A stretch of 22,867 nucleotides of DNA from an uncultured Acholeplasmataceae bacterium (GCA_905203475.1 CAJKWD010000017.1:1-22867); one strand, 5' to 3'. Numbered from the stretch's first letter, positions 14,717 through 22,329 are shown. The notes: generated by a model not told the origin, from the letters alone. A program made the numbers and translations.

Positions 14717-14926
14717 AAAAAAAGTATTTCATGTTTTAAGGGCGAAATAACCGCGGTACCACCTTAATTCATAAAATACTTTATGCACTCTTCTCTTAAC
14801 GCGAGATGACGATTTCTACTCCTGATTTGTACTTCAAAAAAATATCTTGACTTATTTTCACCAAACATAAGTTCTCTTTTTACCAATATTTTTTCTACTT
14901 AGAATCATTCCCTGTAGAATTAATAT
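14717..14926 (-). promoter_or_regulatory. T-box riboswitch, tyrosine specifier (UAC)
   Basis: The conserved T-box sequence AATTAAGGTGGTACCGCGG lies at 14751-14769 (minus strand). Stem I is classical: TTCTAC pairs with GTAGAA and TGATT with AATCA at the base, separated by an internal A/G-rich loop like a kink-turn; an upper stem AAAAAATAT/ATATTTTTT; the AGAGA motif; and a distal hairpin with GGTGAAA. The specifier UAC (Tyr) is at 14829-14831 in GAAGTACAAA. The competing terminator pairs AAAGTATTTTATG (14770-14782) with CATGAAATACTTT (14721-14733) and ends in T7. Uncharged tRNA-Tyr would stabilise the antiterminator and switch on tyrS. Confidence 0.95.
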
Positions 14927-14932
14927 GTCTCT

Positions 14933-14961
14933 ATCATAACATATGCTTTTTATTTCGTCAA
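14933..14961 (-). promoter_or_regulatory. SigA-type promoter of the tyrS T-box transcript
   Basis: Minus strand: TTGACG (14956-14961), 17-base spacer, TATGAT (14933-14938) with an extended TG. A TTGACA also occurs seven bases further upstream but gives a spacer that is too long. Confidence 0.75.
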
Positions 14962-15316
14962 TTGTCAACTAGTATCTTCTCACTCTTTTAGTTAAGACTT
15001 TCTGTTTTTTTCCTGATTCTAATTTTTTATTTTTGATCCATATCCTTAAACAAGAGTTGGACGCATAATACTTCTATAACATAATATCACTCACTATATC
15101 CCCTTGATATCAAATCCAACTGTATAAAATTCAAACGTTTTAAATCCAATAAATTTGTATATATTTTGTTAATAAAAATGTATCATATTCTAGCTTAAAT
15201 CTTCTCAATAAACATTTCACGGACACCTCTATAATCCTCTAAACAATATTTTATTTCAAGTCACAATTTCTCATAATTCATCACTTCAATTTCTTTTCTA
15301 AAATATTAATAATTAA
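14962..15316. other. Non-coding gap, no feature recognised
   Basis: About 355 bases between the tyrS promoter and the rbfA terminator. It is very AT-rich. All frames I read are interrupted by stops at about the chance rate, and I see no convincing hairpin, tRNA, terminal inverted repeat or ribosome binding site. It may be remains of a lost gene, but no homology can be recognised by eye. Confidence 0.6.
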
Positions 15317-15341
15317 ACAAAAAGAAGCGATTCCAGCTTCT
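15317..15341 (-). terminator. Terminator of rbfA
   Basis: 6-bp stem, AGAAGC (15323-15328) with GCTTCT (15336-15341), followed by TTTTTG on the minus strand; it touches the rbfA stop codon. Confidence 0.82.
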
Positions 15342-15688
15342 CATTCCCCTTTTTCATGTAGTTCATCGATGATAGATTCAATCTTTTGTCCATAGGCAAT
15401 AGAATCATCATAAACAAATTGTAATTCAGGAATATGTCTTAATTCAACACGATCCATTAATTCTTTACGAATAAAACCTTTCGCATCTTTCAATGCTTTT
15501 AATGTTTCTTCTTTTTTATCATCTCTCATAACAGTTACATATACTTTCGCATAACTTAAATCATTGGTAGTACTTACCTTTGTCACTGTAACAAAACGAA
15601 TATCAGGATCTTTTACTTCCATCATTAATATCGTACTAATTTCTTTTTCTAATAAACTATTTACACGTTCAATCTTTACTTGGTTCAT
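15341..15688 (-). CDS. rbfA: Ribosome-binding factor A
   Basis: KH-fold protein needed for late 16S 5'-end processing and cold-shock maturation of the 30S subunit. At 115 residues it is the usual size. Family features include the N-terminal R-V-N-S-L-L-E-K-E-I-S-T-I-L, the D-P-D-I-R-F-V-T-V-T-K-V-x-x-x-x-D-L-S-Y-A-K-V-Y-V segment and R-H-I-P-E-L-Q-F-V-Y-D-D-S near the end. The start has GAGGTGAAATT before it. In many Firmicutes rbfA follows infB directly; here it is about 1.9 kb away, separated by a dipeptidase gene and an opposing Hsp20 gene, and it has its own promoter and terminator. Confidence 0.96.
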   Translation of the reverse strand: MNQVKIERVNSLLEKEISTILMMEVKDPDIRFVTVTKVSTTNDLSYAKVYVTVMRDDKKEETLKALKDAKGFIRKELMDRVELRHIPELQFVYDDSIAYGQKIESIIDELHEKGE

Positions 15689-15705
15689 AATTTCACCTCA
15701 AACAT

Positions 15706-15734
15706 ATTATACCAGTATTCTAATCATTCGTAAA
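15706..15734 (-). promoter_or_regulatory. Promoter of rbfA
   Basis: Minus strand: perfect TATAAT (15706-15711) with an extended TGG, and TTTACG 17 bases upstream (15729-15734). It faces away from the Hsp20 promoter. Confidence 0.72.
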
Positions 15735-15762
15735 TGTGTGAAAAATATTAATTTTTTTTATT

Positions 15763-15793
15763 TTGACATAATTCTCCCATAATTCAGTATTAT
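15763..15793 (+). promoter_or_regulatory. Promoter of the Hsp20 gene
   Basis: TTGACA (15763-15768) and TATTAT (15788-15793) or the overlapping TATATT (15791-15796). The spacer of 19 or more bases is longer than ideal, which suggests a regulated promoter. No CIRCE inverted repeat or CtsR box is present. Confidence 0.55.
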
Positions 15794-15816
15794 ATTGATA
15801 ATGGAGGTGGAAATAT

Positions 15817-16212
15817 ATGGATTTAATTCCAAGAGATCATTTTTTTAGTGATGCATTTGATTTATTTGATACCAGAGCATGGAAAGATAGTAATCTTATG
15901 AAAACAGATATTTATGAAAAAGATGGTGAGTACCACCTAGAAGCAGATCTGCCTGGATTTGACAAAGATAATATTCAAGTAGACTATAAAGATGGATATT
16001 TAACAATTCATGCTACAAAGGAAGATCATGTAGAAGATAATGGTAAATATATCCGTCGTGAACGTCATTATGGAGAGGTATCTAGATCTTTCTATGTTGG
16101 TGATATTGATGAATCAGATATTAAAGCAAAATTCAAAGATGGAAGTTTAAAAATTACTTTCCCAAAAGAAAAAGAGGAAAGAAAAGAAAAAACATCTATC
16201 TTTATTGACTAA
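15817..16212 (+). CDS. Small heat shock protein, Hsp20 / alpha-crystallin family
   Basis: ATP-independent chaperone that holds unfolding proteins in large oligomers. 131 residues, behind a GGAGGTGG site. A short N-terminal arm (1-25) is followed by the alpha-crystallin beta-sandwich (about 27-118), with Y-H-L-E-A-D-L-P-G-F-D-K-D-N-I and F-K-D-G-S-L-K-I-T-F-P-K, which corresponds to the family A-x-x-x-n-G-v-L signature. The C-terminal I-F-I (near the end) is the I-x-I motif used for oligomer assembly. It is transcribed alone, opposite to its neighbours, from a TTGACA promoter and ends at a strong hairpin. Confidence 0.95.
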   Translation: MDLIPRDHFFSDAFDLFDTRAWKDSNLMKTDIYEKDGEYHLEADLPGFDKDNIQVDYKDGYLTIHATKEDHVEDNGKYIRRERHYGEVSRSFYVGDIDESDIKAKFKDGSLKITFPKEKEERKEKTSIFID

Positions 16213-16233
16213 AAGAGCCTGTGCTCTTTTTTT
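16211..16233. terminator. Terminator between the converging Hsp20 and dipeptidase genes
   Basis: 8-bp stem, AAAAGAGC (16211-16218) with GCTCTTTT (16223-16230), then T on the plus strand; the stop codons of both genes touch or lie within a few bases of it, so it can serve both. Confidence 0.85.
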
Positions 16234-17554
16234 ATTGCTCTAATAGATTTAAAATTGCTTGATGATAAATTTCAACTTGTTTTAATAAATCTTCTACTGA
16301 AACAAATTCATTTGCCTGATGAATACGATTATCTACTCCTGGAAAGGCACAACCAAAAGCGATACAGTTGTTCATACTTTTGGCATACGTTCCTCCACCA
16401 GTGGTAGTCGGAATTGATTCTGTATCGCCAGTTACTTTTTGATATGCCTTCCATAAACTCTGAACAAGAGGATTTTTTAAATCATAATAAAGAGATTCAT
16501 CTTGATCTAATATTTCAAACTTCCAATCTTTAATAGAAAGTTTGTTTAACTTCTGAATGGTATCTTCGATATGACAAGTGACAGGAACACGAATGTCTAA
16601 TGTTCCAATGATATGATGATTTTCTTTTTTAATAACACCTTGATTACATGTTAAAATGCCATATTGATCTTTCTCATTGATACCAAGACCTGTTCCATCG
16701 TACGATAAACCAATATACTGATTATATTTTCGAACAAAAGGATCATGAAAATGAGCTAATTCTAAAGCATGCATTAAATAAGCGGTCGCATTTCTTCCTT
16801 TTTCAGGAGTAGAAGCATGCGCTGAAGTTCCAAACACTTCGATCAGATCCATTCCATCTTGTTTTGTTATATGATAATTTAAGTGTTGTTCTTCTAAGTA
16901 CGATGTCAATAAAAAAACATCATAACTATGATTTGAAATAGTAATTTTCACATAGTCTGGTACTGCATTATCACTTGTTCCACCTGTGATATCGATTATA
17001 TTGGTATGACTGGCTTGAAAAGAAATTAAGATTCTCCCCTTTTCTCCATGAATACCAGGAAAAGTCGCATCCGGTGTAAAACCTATTTGAATATCACCTT
17101 CTACTTTTTTATAATATTCCATATCTTTAGAACCAGACTCTTCATTACAACCGAGAATCAATCTCACTTTCTTATTATCTGGTATTTTCTCACTCTTTAA
17201 TAATTTCATGACGATTAACATCGCACTTACTGCTCCCTTATCATCACTGACTCCTCTTCCATATAATTTACCATCTATTTCTGTCAACTGAAAAGGATTG
17301 GTATTCCAACCACTTCCTTCTGGTACAACATCTAAATGACATAAAATTCCAATGATTTCTTTTCCTTCTCCTACTTCTATATAACCACAATAGTCATTTA
17401 AATTCTTCGTCTTTAAACCATAACGATACCCTATTTTTAGTGCTTCTTCTAAGCACTTTTTTACTTGTACACCAAAAGGAGTATTCTCTTCCTCAGAATA
17501 AATACTTGGATAACGTACTAATCTTTCTAAATTCTGAATGAGTTCTTCTTTCAT
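16232..17554 (-). CDS. PepV-like M20 dipeptidase
   Basis: Cytosolic di-zinc aminopeptidase family (PepV/Sapep) that hydrolyses dipeptides with broad specificity. 440 residues, slightly below the usual 460-470. The metal and catalytic motifs are in order: H-L-D-V-V-P-E-G with His73 and Asp75, G-R-G-V-S-D-D-K-G with bridging Asp104, G-C-N-E-E-S-G-S with Glu138/Glu139, P-D-A-T-F-P with Asp162, T-G-G-G-T-Y-A-K near 391, and I-H-Q-A-N-E near the C-terminus. The lid domain lies between about 185 and 340. The start follows GGTGATGATGC. It lies downstream of infB, past that gene's terminator, in the place where rbfA would normally be. Confidence 0.9.
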   Translation of the reverse strand: MKEELIQNLERLVRYPSIYSEEENTPFGVQVKKCLEEALKIGYRYGLKTKNLNDYCGYIEVGEGKEIIGILCHLDVVPEGSGWNTNPFQLTEIDGKLYGRGVSDDKGAVSAMLIVMKLLKSEKIPDNKKVRLILGCNEESGSKDMEYYKKVEGDIQIGFTPDATFPGIHGEKGRILISFQASHTNIIDITGGTSDNAVPDYVKITISNHSYDVFLLTSYLEEQHLNYHITKQDGMDLIEVFGTSAHASTPEKGRNATAYLMHALELAHFHDPFVRKYNQYIGLSYDGTGLGINEKDQYGILTCNQGVIKKENHHIIGTLDIRVPVTCHIEDTIQKLNKLSIKDWKFEILDQDESLYYDLKNPLVQSLWKAYQKVTGDTESIPTTTGGGTYAKSMNNCIAFGCAFPGVDNRIHQANEFVSVEDLLKQVEIYHQAILNLLEQ

Positions 17555-17580
17555 GCATCATCACCTATATATATTATTCG

Positions 17581-17605
17581 AAAAAAAAAGAGGAAATATC
17601 CTCTT
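17581..17605 (-). terminator. Terminator of the rimP-nusA-ylxR-infB operon
   Basis: 7-bp stem, AAGAGGA (17588-17594) with TCCTCTT (17599-17605), followed by nine T on the minus strand; one arm includes the infB stop codon. Confidence 0.92.
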
Positions 17606-19718
17606 ATCTTGCAATTTCTACCATTTCATAAGATTCAATGGTATCTCCTACTTTAATATCATTAAAATTCTCTACTGTAATTCCACATTCTAATCCTTTT
17701 TTCACTTCTTTCACTGTATCTTTACCACGTTGTACAGAATTAATATTTCCATCATAGATTACAATTTCATCACGAATCACACGTGCTTTACTAGAACGTT
17801 TAATAATACCATCTGTTACATAACTACCAGCAATGGTACCTACTTTAGAGAATTTAAATAATTGTCTTACTTCTGCTGTACCAAGTGTCTTTTCTTCATA
17901 AACAGGTTCTAACATACCTTTCATAGCAGCTTCCATCTCTTCTACTACTTTATAGATGATGTCATAAAGTCTAATTTCAACACCTGCTTCTTTGGCACGA
18001 TCTTTCATCTTATTATTTGGTCTTACATTAAATCCAATAATAATCGCATCAGAAGCTTTTGCAAGAACGATATCACTTTCCGTAATTGCTCCAACGCTAG
18101 CACGAATCACATTGACACGTACATCTTCTACTTGTAGTTTTTCCAGTGAATTTTTCACTGCTTCACTACTTCCATTCACATCGGCTTTAATAATGACATT
18201 AATTTCTTTTGTACCACTTTGAATACGAGCAAATAAGTCATCTAATGAAGCAGCTCTATGACTAGAACGTTCTTTTGTCTTGGCTTGTTCTTTTCTCTCT
18301 TCTCCAATACTACGCGCTTGTTTTTCTGTTTCAAAAGCCATGAATTTATCACCAGCAATTGGTGTATCATTTAATCCTGTCACAGATACTGGTGTTGAAG
18401 GAATTGCTTCCGTAATTTCTTCTTCTTTGTCGTTTTTCATAGTACGTACTTTACCATATGCTGTACCAACAACAATTGGATCTCCTAAACGAAGGGTTCC
18501 ATTTTGAATTAATAGTGTCACAACTGGTCCTACATGTGGATCTAATCTTGATTCTACAACAGTACCACTGGCATAACGATTTGGATTTGCTTTATAATCT
18601 TGCATATCAGCAATTAATAATATATTTTCTAGAAGAGAATCAATTCCTTCTCCAGTCGTTGCGACAATACGGTTATATAGTGTATCTCCACCCCATTCTT
18701 CTGGAGTAAGACCATATTCTGTTAATTGTTGCATAATTCGATCTGGATTAGCACCTGGTTTATCCATTTTATTAATTGCCACAATAATTGGTACCTTAGC
18801 AGCTTTCGCATGATCAATTGCTTCCTCTGTTTGTGGCATCACACCATCATCAGCGGCTACAATAATAATGATAATATCGGTAATACTAGCTCCTCTTGCA
18901 CGCATTTCTGTAAATGCAGCATGTCCTGGTGTATCGATAAAAGTAATTGGTTTATCATGATATTTTACTTGATATGCATTAATTGCTTGCGTAATACCCC
19001 CTGCTTCTCCTTCGGCAACACTTGTCTTACGAATGGTATCCAAAAGTGTTGTCTTACCATGGTCAACATGTCCCATAATAGTAACAACAGGAGCACGTGC
19101 TACTAAATCTTCTTCTCTATCATGAATTTCAAAGTTTTCAAAATTCGTTACATCCACTGCTTCTTCGTTCTTTAACTCTTTTCCATATTCAAGCGCTAAA
19201 ATAGAAGCATTATCAAAACTTAAACTCTGATTTACTGTACACATAATTCCTAGTGTAAATAATTTCTTAACTAACTCTGCACTCTTTACTCCTAGTGCAG
19301 TAGCTAGATCAGCAACTGTCATCCCCTCTTTATAAACAACAGTCTTCTCATCTGTTACTGGTGTATTAGAAACTAACTTTTCTTTATTTTTATACATTTC
19401 TTTTTTCTTTGCTTTAAAGTTCTCTTTCTTTTGTTGTTTAGCTTGTTGTACGCGTTTCTTTTTATTATTTAGTTTCTCTTTTTTTATGGTATTATCCACT
19501 TCGATATGAGATTCATCAATCATCTCTTCGACACGATCTTCAATGGCTTCTTCTAATTGTTCTTCACTGACAAAGTCATCGTTATCTAAAAGAGTAATTG
19601 CTTCATCATCTAACATATCATCCTCACCATGTACATCAATTCCAAGTCTCTTACATGCTTCCATGATTTCTTCTACTGTCTTATTCACATCTTGTGCATA
19701 TTCTAGTACACTCATCAT
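17604..19718 (-). CDS. infB: Translation initiation factor IF-2
   Basis: GTPase that brings fMet-tRNA to the 30S subunit and promotes subunit joining. The start at 19716-19718 is chosen because AGAGGTGAT lies just before it; an upstream in-frame GTG at 19725 is part of that site. This gives 704 residues, similar to compact Firmicutes IF-2. Order: an N-terminal helical domain, a Lys/Glu-rich linker (about 75-115), an IF2-N domain (about 125-185), then the G domain with G-H-V-D-H-G-K-T at 216-223, D-T-P-G-H at 262-266 and N-K-M-D at 316-319, followed by domains II, III and IV. The usually conserved G-G-I-T-Q-H-I-G-A-Y reads G-G-I-T-Q-A-I-N-A-Y here (240 onward). It is last in the operon and is terminated directly after its stop. 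Confidence 0.97.
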   Translation of the reverse strand: MMSVLEYAQDVNKTVEEIMEACKRLGIDVHGEDDMLDDEAITLLDNDDFVSEEQLEEAIEDRVEEMIDESHIEVDNTIKKEKLNNKKKRVQQAKQQKKENFKAKKKEMYKNKEKLVSNTPVTDEKTVVYKEGMTVADLATALGVKSAELVKKLFTLGIMCTVNQSLSFDNASILALEYGKELKNEEAVDVTNFENFEIHDREEDLVARAPVVTIMGHVDHGKTTLLDTIRKTSVAEGEAGGITQAINAYQVKYHDKPITFIDTPGHAAFTEMRARGASITDIIIIIVAADDGVMPQTEEAIDHAKAAKVPIIVAINKMDKPGANPDRIMQQLTEYGLTPEEWGGDTLYNRIVATTGEGIDSLLENILLIADMQDYKANPNRYASGTVVESRLDPHVGPVVTLLIQNGTLRLGDPIVVGTAYGKVRTMKNDKEEEITEAIPSTPVSVTGLNDTPIAGDKFMAFETEKQARSIGEERKEQAKTKERSSHRAASLDDLFARIQSGTKEINVIIKADVNGSSEAVKNSLEKLQVEDVRVNVIRASVGAITESDIVLAKASDAIIIGFNVRPNNKMKDRAKEAGVEIRLYDIIYKVVEEMEAAMKGMLEPVYEEKTLGTAEVRQLFKFSKVGTIAGSYVTDGIIKRSSKARVIRDEIVIYDGNINSVQRGKDTVKEVKKGLECGITVENFNDIKVGDTIESYEMVEIAR

Positions 19719-19740
19719 AGATATCACCTCTTTCTAAATA

Positions 19741-20010
19741 TTATTTATCATCAACCATCTCTAACAATGTATCATAAACCGTATCTGGCACCTCTACTTC
19801 CAAATGACGATTTAATACCTTACTCTTCTTTGCTTTTAAAATCACTTCACGGTCTAACTTTAAATAAGCACCATGTCCATTCATACGCCCATTGGTATCT
19901 ACTTCTACAGTACCTTCAGGAGTTCTAACAACACGAATTAATTCTTTTTTTGGATATTTTTCTCTTGTGACAACACAAGTACGCATCGGAATTTTCTTCT
20001 GTTTCATCAT
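19741..20010 (-). CDS. ylxR: YlxR family RNA-binding protein (RnpM-type)
   Basis: 89 residues with the family signature: P-M-R-T-C-V-V-T-R-E at 8-17, P-K-K-E-L-I-R-V-V-R at 20-29, V-D-T-N-G-R-M-N-G-H-G-A-Y-L at 37-50. The protein is a small nucleic-acid-binding factor; in B. subtilis it has been reported to bind and modulate RNase P. Two adjacent ATGs follow GAAGGATAG, which overlaps the nusA stop codon. It lies between nusA and infB as usual, but the ylxQ gene (L7Ae-like) that normally follows is missing: infB starts about 22 bases later. Confidence 0.93.
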   Translation of the reverse strand: MMKQKKIPMRTCVVTREKYPKKELIRVVRTPEGTVEVDTNGRMNGHGAYLKLDREVILKAKKSKVLNRHLEVEVPDTVYDTLLEMVDDK

Positions 20011-20011
20011 A

Positions 20012-21193
20012 CTATCCTTCTAAAATATTAATTCCTTCTTCTCTTGCTTGCTCATATGTTTTAACATCAATTTTAGAGAAGTGGGTTAAACGTGTTGCAA
20101 GACGAACATTTAATCCTTTCTTTCCAATTGCTAAAGAAAGATTCTCGTTATCTACAATTACCATAGCTGTCTTCTTCTTTTCATCAGTAATACATACATG
20201 TAAATTACGAGCAGGACTCAGTGCGTTTTCAATAAATTTCATATCATCGTGATCATAAGGAATAATATCGATCTTTTCCCCATTTAATTCATCGATAATA
20301 CGACTAATACGACTACCATGTTCTCCAATACAAGCTCCTACTGGATCAACATTGATAACCGTTGACTCCACAGCGACTTTACTTCTTACTCCAGCCTCGC
20401 GAGCTACACTATAAATTAGAATGGTTCCCTCATTAATTTCTGGAATTTCTAATTCAAAAAGACGTTTTACAAATCCGTAGTGTTTACGAGATAGTAAGAT
20501 TAATGGTCCTTTTGAGTTGTTATCAACACGACTGATATATACTTTCAAGCTAGATCCCATTTGGATTGTCTCTCCTGGAATAATTTCTGATTTAGGAAGA
20601 ATTCCTTGGGTTCTACCTAAGTTAATATAATAGTTTCTAACATCTTCCATTTCGACAATTCCGGTAACCATTTCACCTTCTTTATCAGCCCATTCTTCCA
20701 TGATATTATTTCTTTCTGCTTCACGGATTTTTTGTACAACTACTTGTTTTGCAGTAGCAGCAGCCACACGTCCAAAGTCTCTTGGAGTAACTTCTTCTTC
20801 GATTGTTTCTCCAATTTTGATACCTGGAACAATTTTTCTAGCTTCTTCTAATGTCAAATGAATACGTGGATCATATTTGATTGGTTTTACTTCTTCTTCT
20901 TTGTTTTCTTCATCTTCCTCATCATCATCCATATGAGCTTGGTAATAAGCTTCTACTTCATCTTCATTAATAATTCCAAATTCATCTGGATCATGAACAA
21001 CTGTCTTATATGAAAATACTTTAATTTCTCCTGTTTCACGATTAATATCTACTCTCACATTAGATAGTGAGTGATAATTCTTTTTATAAGCAGATGTAAG
21101 TGCTAACTCCATCGCATCATAAATCACATCTTCTTGAATTCCTTTTTCTTTTTCTAATACTTCAACCGCTTTTTTAAATTCTTTTATATCCAT
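20012..21193 (-). CDS. nusA: Transcription termination/antitermination factor NusA
   Basis: Binds RNA polymerase and nascent RNA, enhancing pausing and intrinsic termination. With the start at 21191-21193, behind AAAGGGTGTG and one base after the rimP stop, it is 393 residues. The N-terminal polymerase-binding domain is followed by an S1 domain (V-T-G-I-V...I-L-P-K-S-E-I) and two KH domains (G-A-C-I-G-E-H-G-S-R-I and A-I-G-K-K-G-L-N-V-R-L-A), as in Gram-positive NusA without the C-terminal acidic repeats. Compared with B. subtilis NusA, residues about 70-107 contain some 30 extra residues, very acidic in their centre (D-D-D-E-E-D-E-E-N-K-E-E-E). The gene is second in the operon, coupled to rimP. 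Confidence 0.97.
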   Translation of the reverse strand: MDIKEFKKAVEVLEKEKGIQEDVIYDAMELALTSAYKKNYHSLSNVRVDINRETGEIKVFSYKTVVHDPDEFGIINEDEVEAYYQAHMDDDEEDEENKEEEVKPIKYDPRIHLTLEEARKIVPGIKIGETIEEEVTPRDFGRVAAATAKQVVVQKIREAERNNIMEEWADKEGEMVTGIVEMEDVRNYYINLGRTQGILPKSEIIPGETIQMGSSLKVYISRVDNNSKGPLILLSRKHYGFVKRLFELEIPEINEGTILIYSVAREAGVRSKVAVESTVINVDPVGACIGEHGSRISRIIDELNGEKIDIIPYDHDDMKFIENALSPARNLHVCITDEKKKTAMVIVDNENLSLAIGKKGLNVRLATRLTHFSKIDVKTYEQAREEGINILEG

Positions 21194-21194
21194 G

Positions 21195-21446
21195 TTATTC
21201 ACACCCTTTCTCTTTAGAACATACATCTAAAATATAATTCTCTTCAATCGGATCTTCTTCATCTAAGATCGGATTAATTAATTTGCTCACTTTGACACAA
21301 TCATCGACATCGATAATCCCCTCTTTATCAATGACAACACGTAAAAAGTTCATACCATCTTCTTTAACATATAAAACCTCATCTAAGATATATCCATTTT
21401 CTTGAATGACATCTTCAAATAATTTACGAATTTCTTTTATATCCAT
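21195..21446 (-). CDS. rimP: RimP ribosome maturation factor, N-terminal domain only
   Basis: Start at 21444-21446 behind GTGGAGG gives 83 residues, against about 150 in normal RimP. The N-terminal alpha/beta domain is intact: I-R-K-L-F-E-D-V-I, E-N-G-Y-I-L-D-E-V, L-R-V-V-I-D-K-E-G-I-I-D-V-D-D-C, and K-L-I-N-P-I-L-D-E-E-D-P-I-E-E-N-Y-I-L-D-V. Where other RimP proteins continue E-V-S-S-P-G-L-D-R-P-L into the C-terminal SH3-like domain, this one ends C-S-K-E-K-G-C-E and stops. NusA begins one base later, so there is no room for a remnant. RimP assists 30S maturation by binding S12; the SH3-like domain contributes to that, so function may be altered or the partner domain supplied elsewhere. Identification rests on domain match plus position before nusA. 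Confidence 0.88.
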   Translation of the reverse strand: MDIKEIRKLFEDVIQENGYILDEVLYVKEDGMNFLRVVIDKEGIIDVDDCVKVSKLINPILDEEDPIEENYILDVCSKEKGCE

Positions 21447-21465
21447 AATACCTCCACTAAATTGA

Positions 21466-21488
21466 AAGAGTGGGAACGTCCCACTCTT
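21466..21488 (-). promoter_or_regulatory. Leader hairpin of the rimP-nusA-infB operon
   Basis: Perfect 10-bp stem, AAGAGTGGGA (21466-21475) with TCCCACTCTT (21479-21488), between the promoter and the rimP ribosome binding site. It is followed on the minus strand by TCAATTTA, too interrupted for an efficient terminator. It could be an attenuator, an RNA-stabilising 5' hairpin or a NusA feedback site. Confidence 0.6.
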
Positions 21489-21507
21489 CGCTGTAATCAC
21501 TGTAACC

Positions 21508-21513
21508 ATTATA
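21508..21513 (-). promoter_or_regulatory. Extended -10 promoter of the rimP-nusA-ylxR-infB operon
   Basis: Minus-strand TGGTATAAT with transcription expected near 21501. The -35 (GATGAA-like at 17 bases) is poor. It is the only good -10 before rimP. Confidence 0.6.
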
Positions 21514-21577
21514 CCATAAATTTATGAAATTTCATCTATTTTTATGATTTTATATCATTTTCCCTATAAAAATTTGT

Positions 21578-21583
21578 TATAAT
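21578..21583 (+). promoter_or_regulatory. Extended -10 promoter of the CPBP protease gene
   Basis: TGTTATAAT, a perfect -10 with extended TG, about 24 bases before the start codon. The -35 is weak. Confidence 0.6.
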
Positions 21584-21606
21584 ATTACTAGAAAGTGGGT
21601 TAAGAT

Positions 21607-22329
21607 ATGAAGAAAATCGATAAAACATACTTAAAACGTGCTGGCAGTGGTCTACTTGCGATATTTGCTTATTTCTTTTTTTCGTATATAGAAACAGTCC
21701 CATTTATATTACTGGGAATTGATGTAAATACTTTACCAAATAGCATTAAGATTCCATATCTACTGATTTATCAAGCATTATTACTAGCGATTATTATTTT
21801 TATTTTATGGGACCAATTAAAATTAGATATAGAAGATATCAAAAAGAATCACAAAACTTATTTTAAAAAATATTTTAAATATTGGTTCTTACTATTAGGG
21901 CTTATGATGCTTTCTAACTATATTATTTTAGGAATTATGAGTTTAGCCGGAAATAATACAGTATTACCAGAAAATGAAGAAATCATCCGTTCTAATTTTC
22001 AAATCGCACCAATTTATATGTATATTACATCTGTTGTAATTGCTCCAACAATGGAAGAATTGGTCTTTAGAAGAGGAATTCAAAATATTATCAAAAATAA
22101 TGTTCTATTTATCATCGTATCAGGACTAGTTTTTGGAGGATTACATGTATTACTAAGTGGTATGTCTTCCCCACTAGAACTTCTGTATATTATTCCATAT
22201 AGTGTACCAGGATTTATCTTTGCATACATTTTAACAAAAACAGATAACGTTTTAGTAACTGCTGGTATCCATACATTTCACAATGGAATATTAATGAGTT
22301 TACAATTTTTAATGCTGATATTTATGTAA
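21607..22329 (+). CDS. CPBP family intramembrane glutamic endopeptidase
   Basis: 240 residues with about seven or eight hydrophobic segments. The family motifs are present in order: E-E-L-V-F-R-R-G-I (around 150-158; the E-E-x-x-x-R catalytic site), F-G-G-L-H-V-L (around 177-183; F-x-x-x-H) and G-I-H-T-F-H-N (around 220-226). These are CAAX-protease/bacteriocin-processing (Abi, Rce1-like) membrane proteases. Substrate is not evident: prenylated proteins are unlikely in a bacterium, and cleavage of membrane or bacteriocin peptides is possible. It is transcribed alone, divergent from the rimP operon, and ends in a good hairpin. The ribosome binding site (AAGTGGGT) is moderate. Confidence 0.88.
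   Translation: MKKIDKTYLKRAGSGLLAIFAYFFFSYIETVPFILLGIDVNTLPNSIKIPYLLIYQALLLAIIIFILWDQLKLDIEDIKKNHKTYFKKYFKYWFLLLGLMMLSNYIILGIMSLAGNNTVLPENEEIIRSNFQIAPIYMYITSVVIAPTMEELVFRRGIQNIIKNNVLFIIVSGLVFGGLHVLLSGMSSPLELLYIIPYSVPGFIFAYILTKTDNVLVTAGIHTFHNGILMSLQFLMLIFM

Noticed and set aside
14962..15316. Possible decayed gene or transposon remnant on the minus strand
   Set aside because: Stops occur at about the chance rate in every frame, and no inverted repeats or recognisable motifs are seen.
15689..15816. CIRCE element before the Hsp20 gene
   Set aside because: No TTAGCACTC / GAGTGCTAA inverted repeat is present.
18726..19106. 126-codon plus-strand ORF with many Cys, His and Asn
   Set aside because: It lies antisense to the infB G domain, has no ribosome binding site and a composition typical of a reverse-strand shadow.
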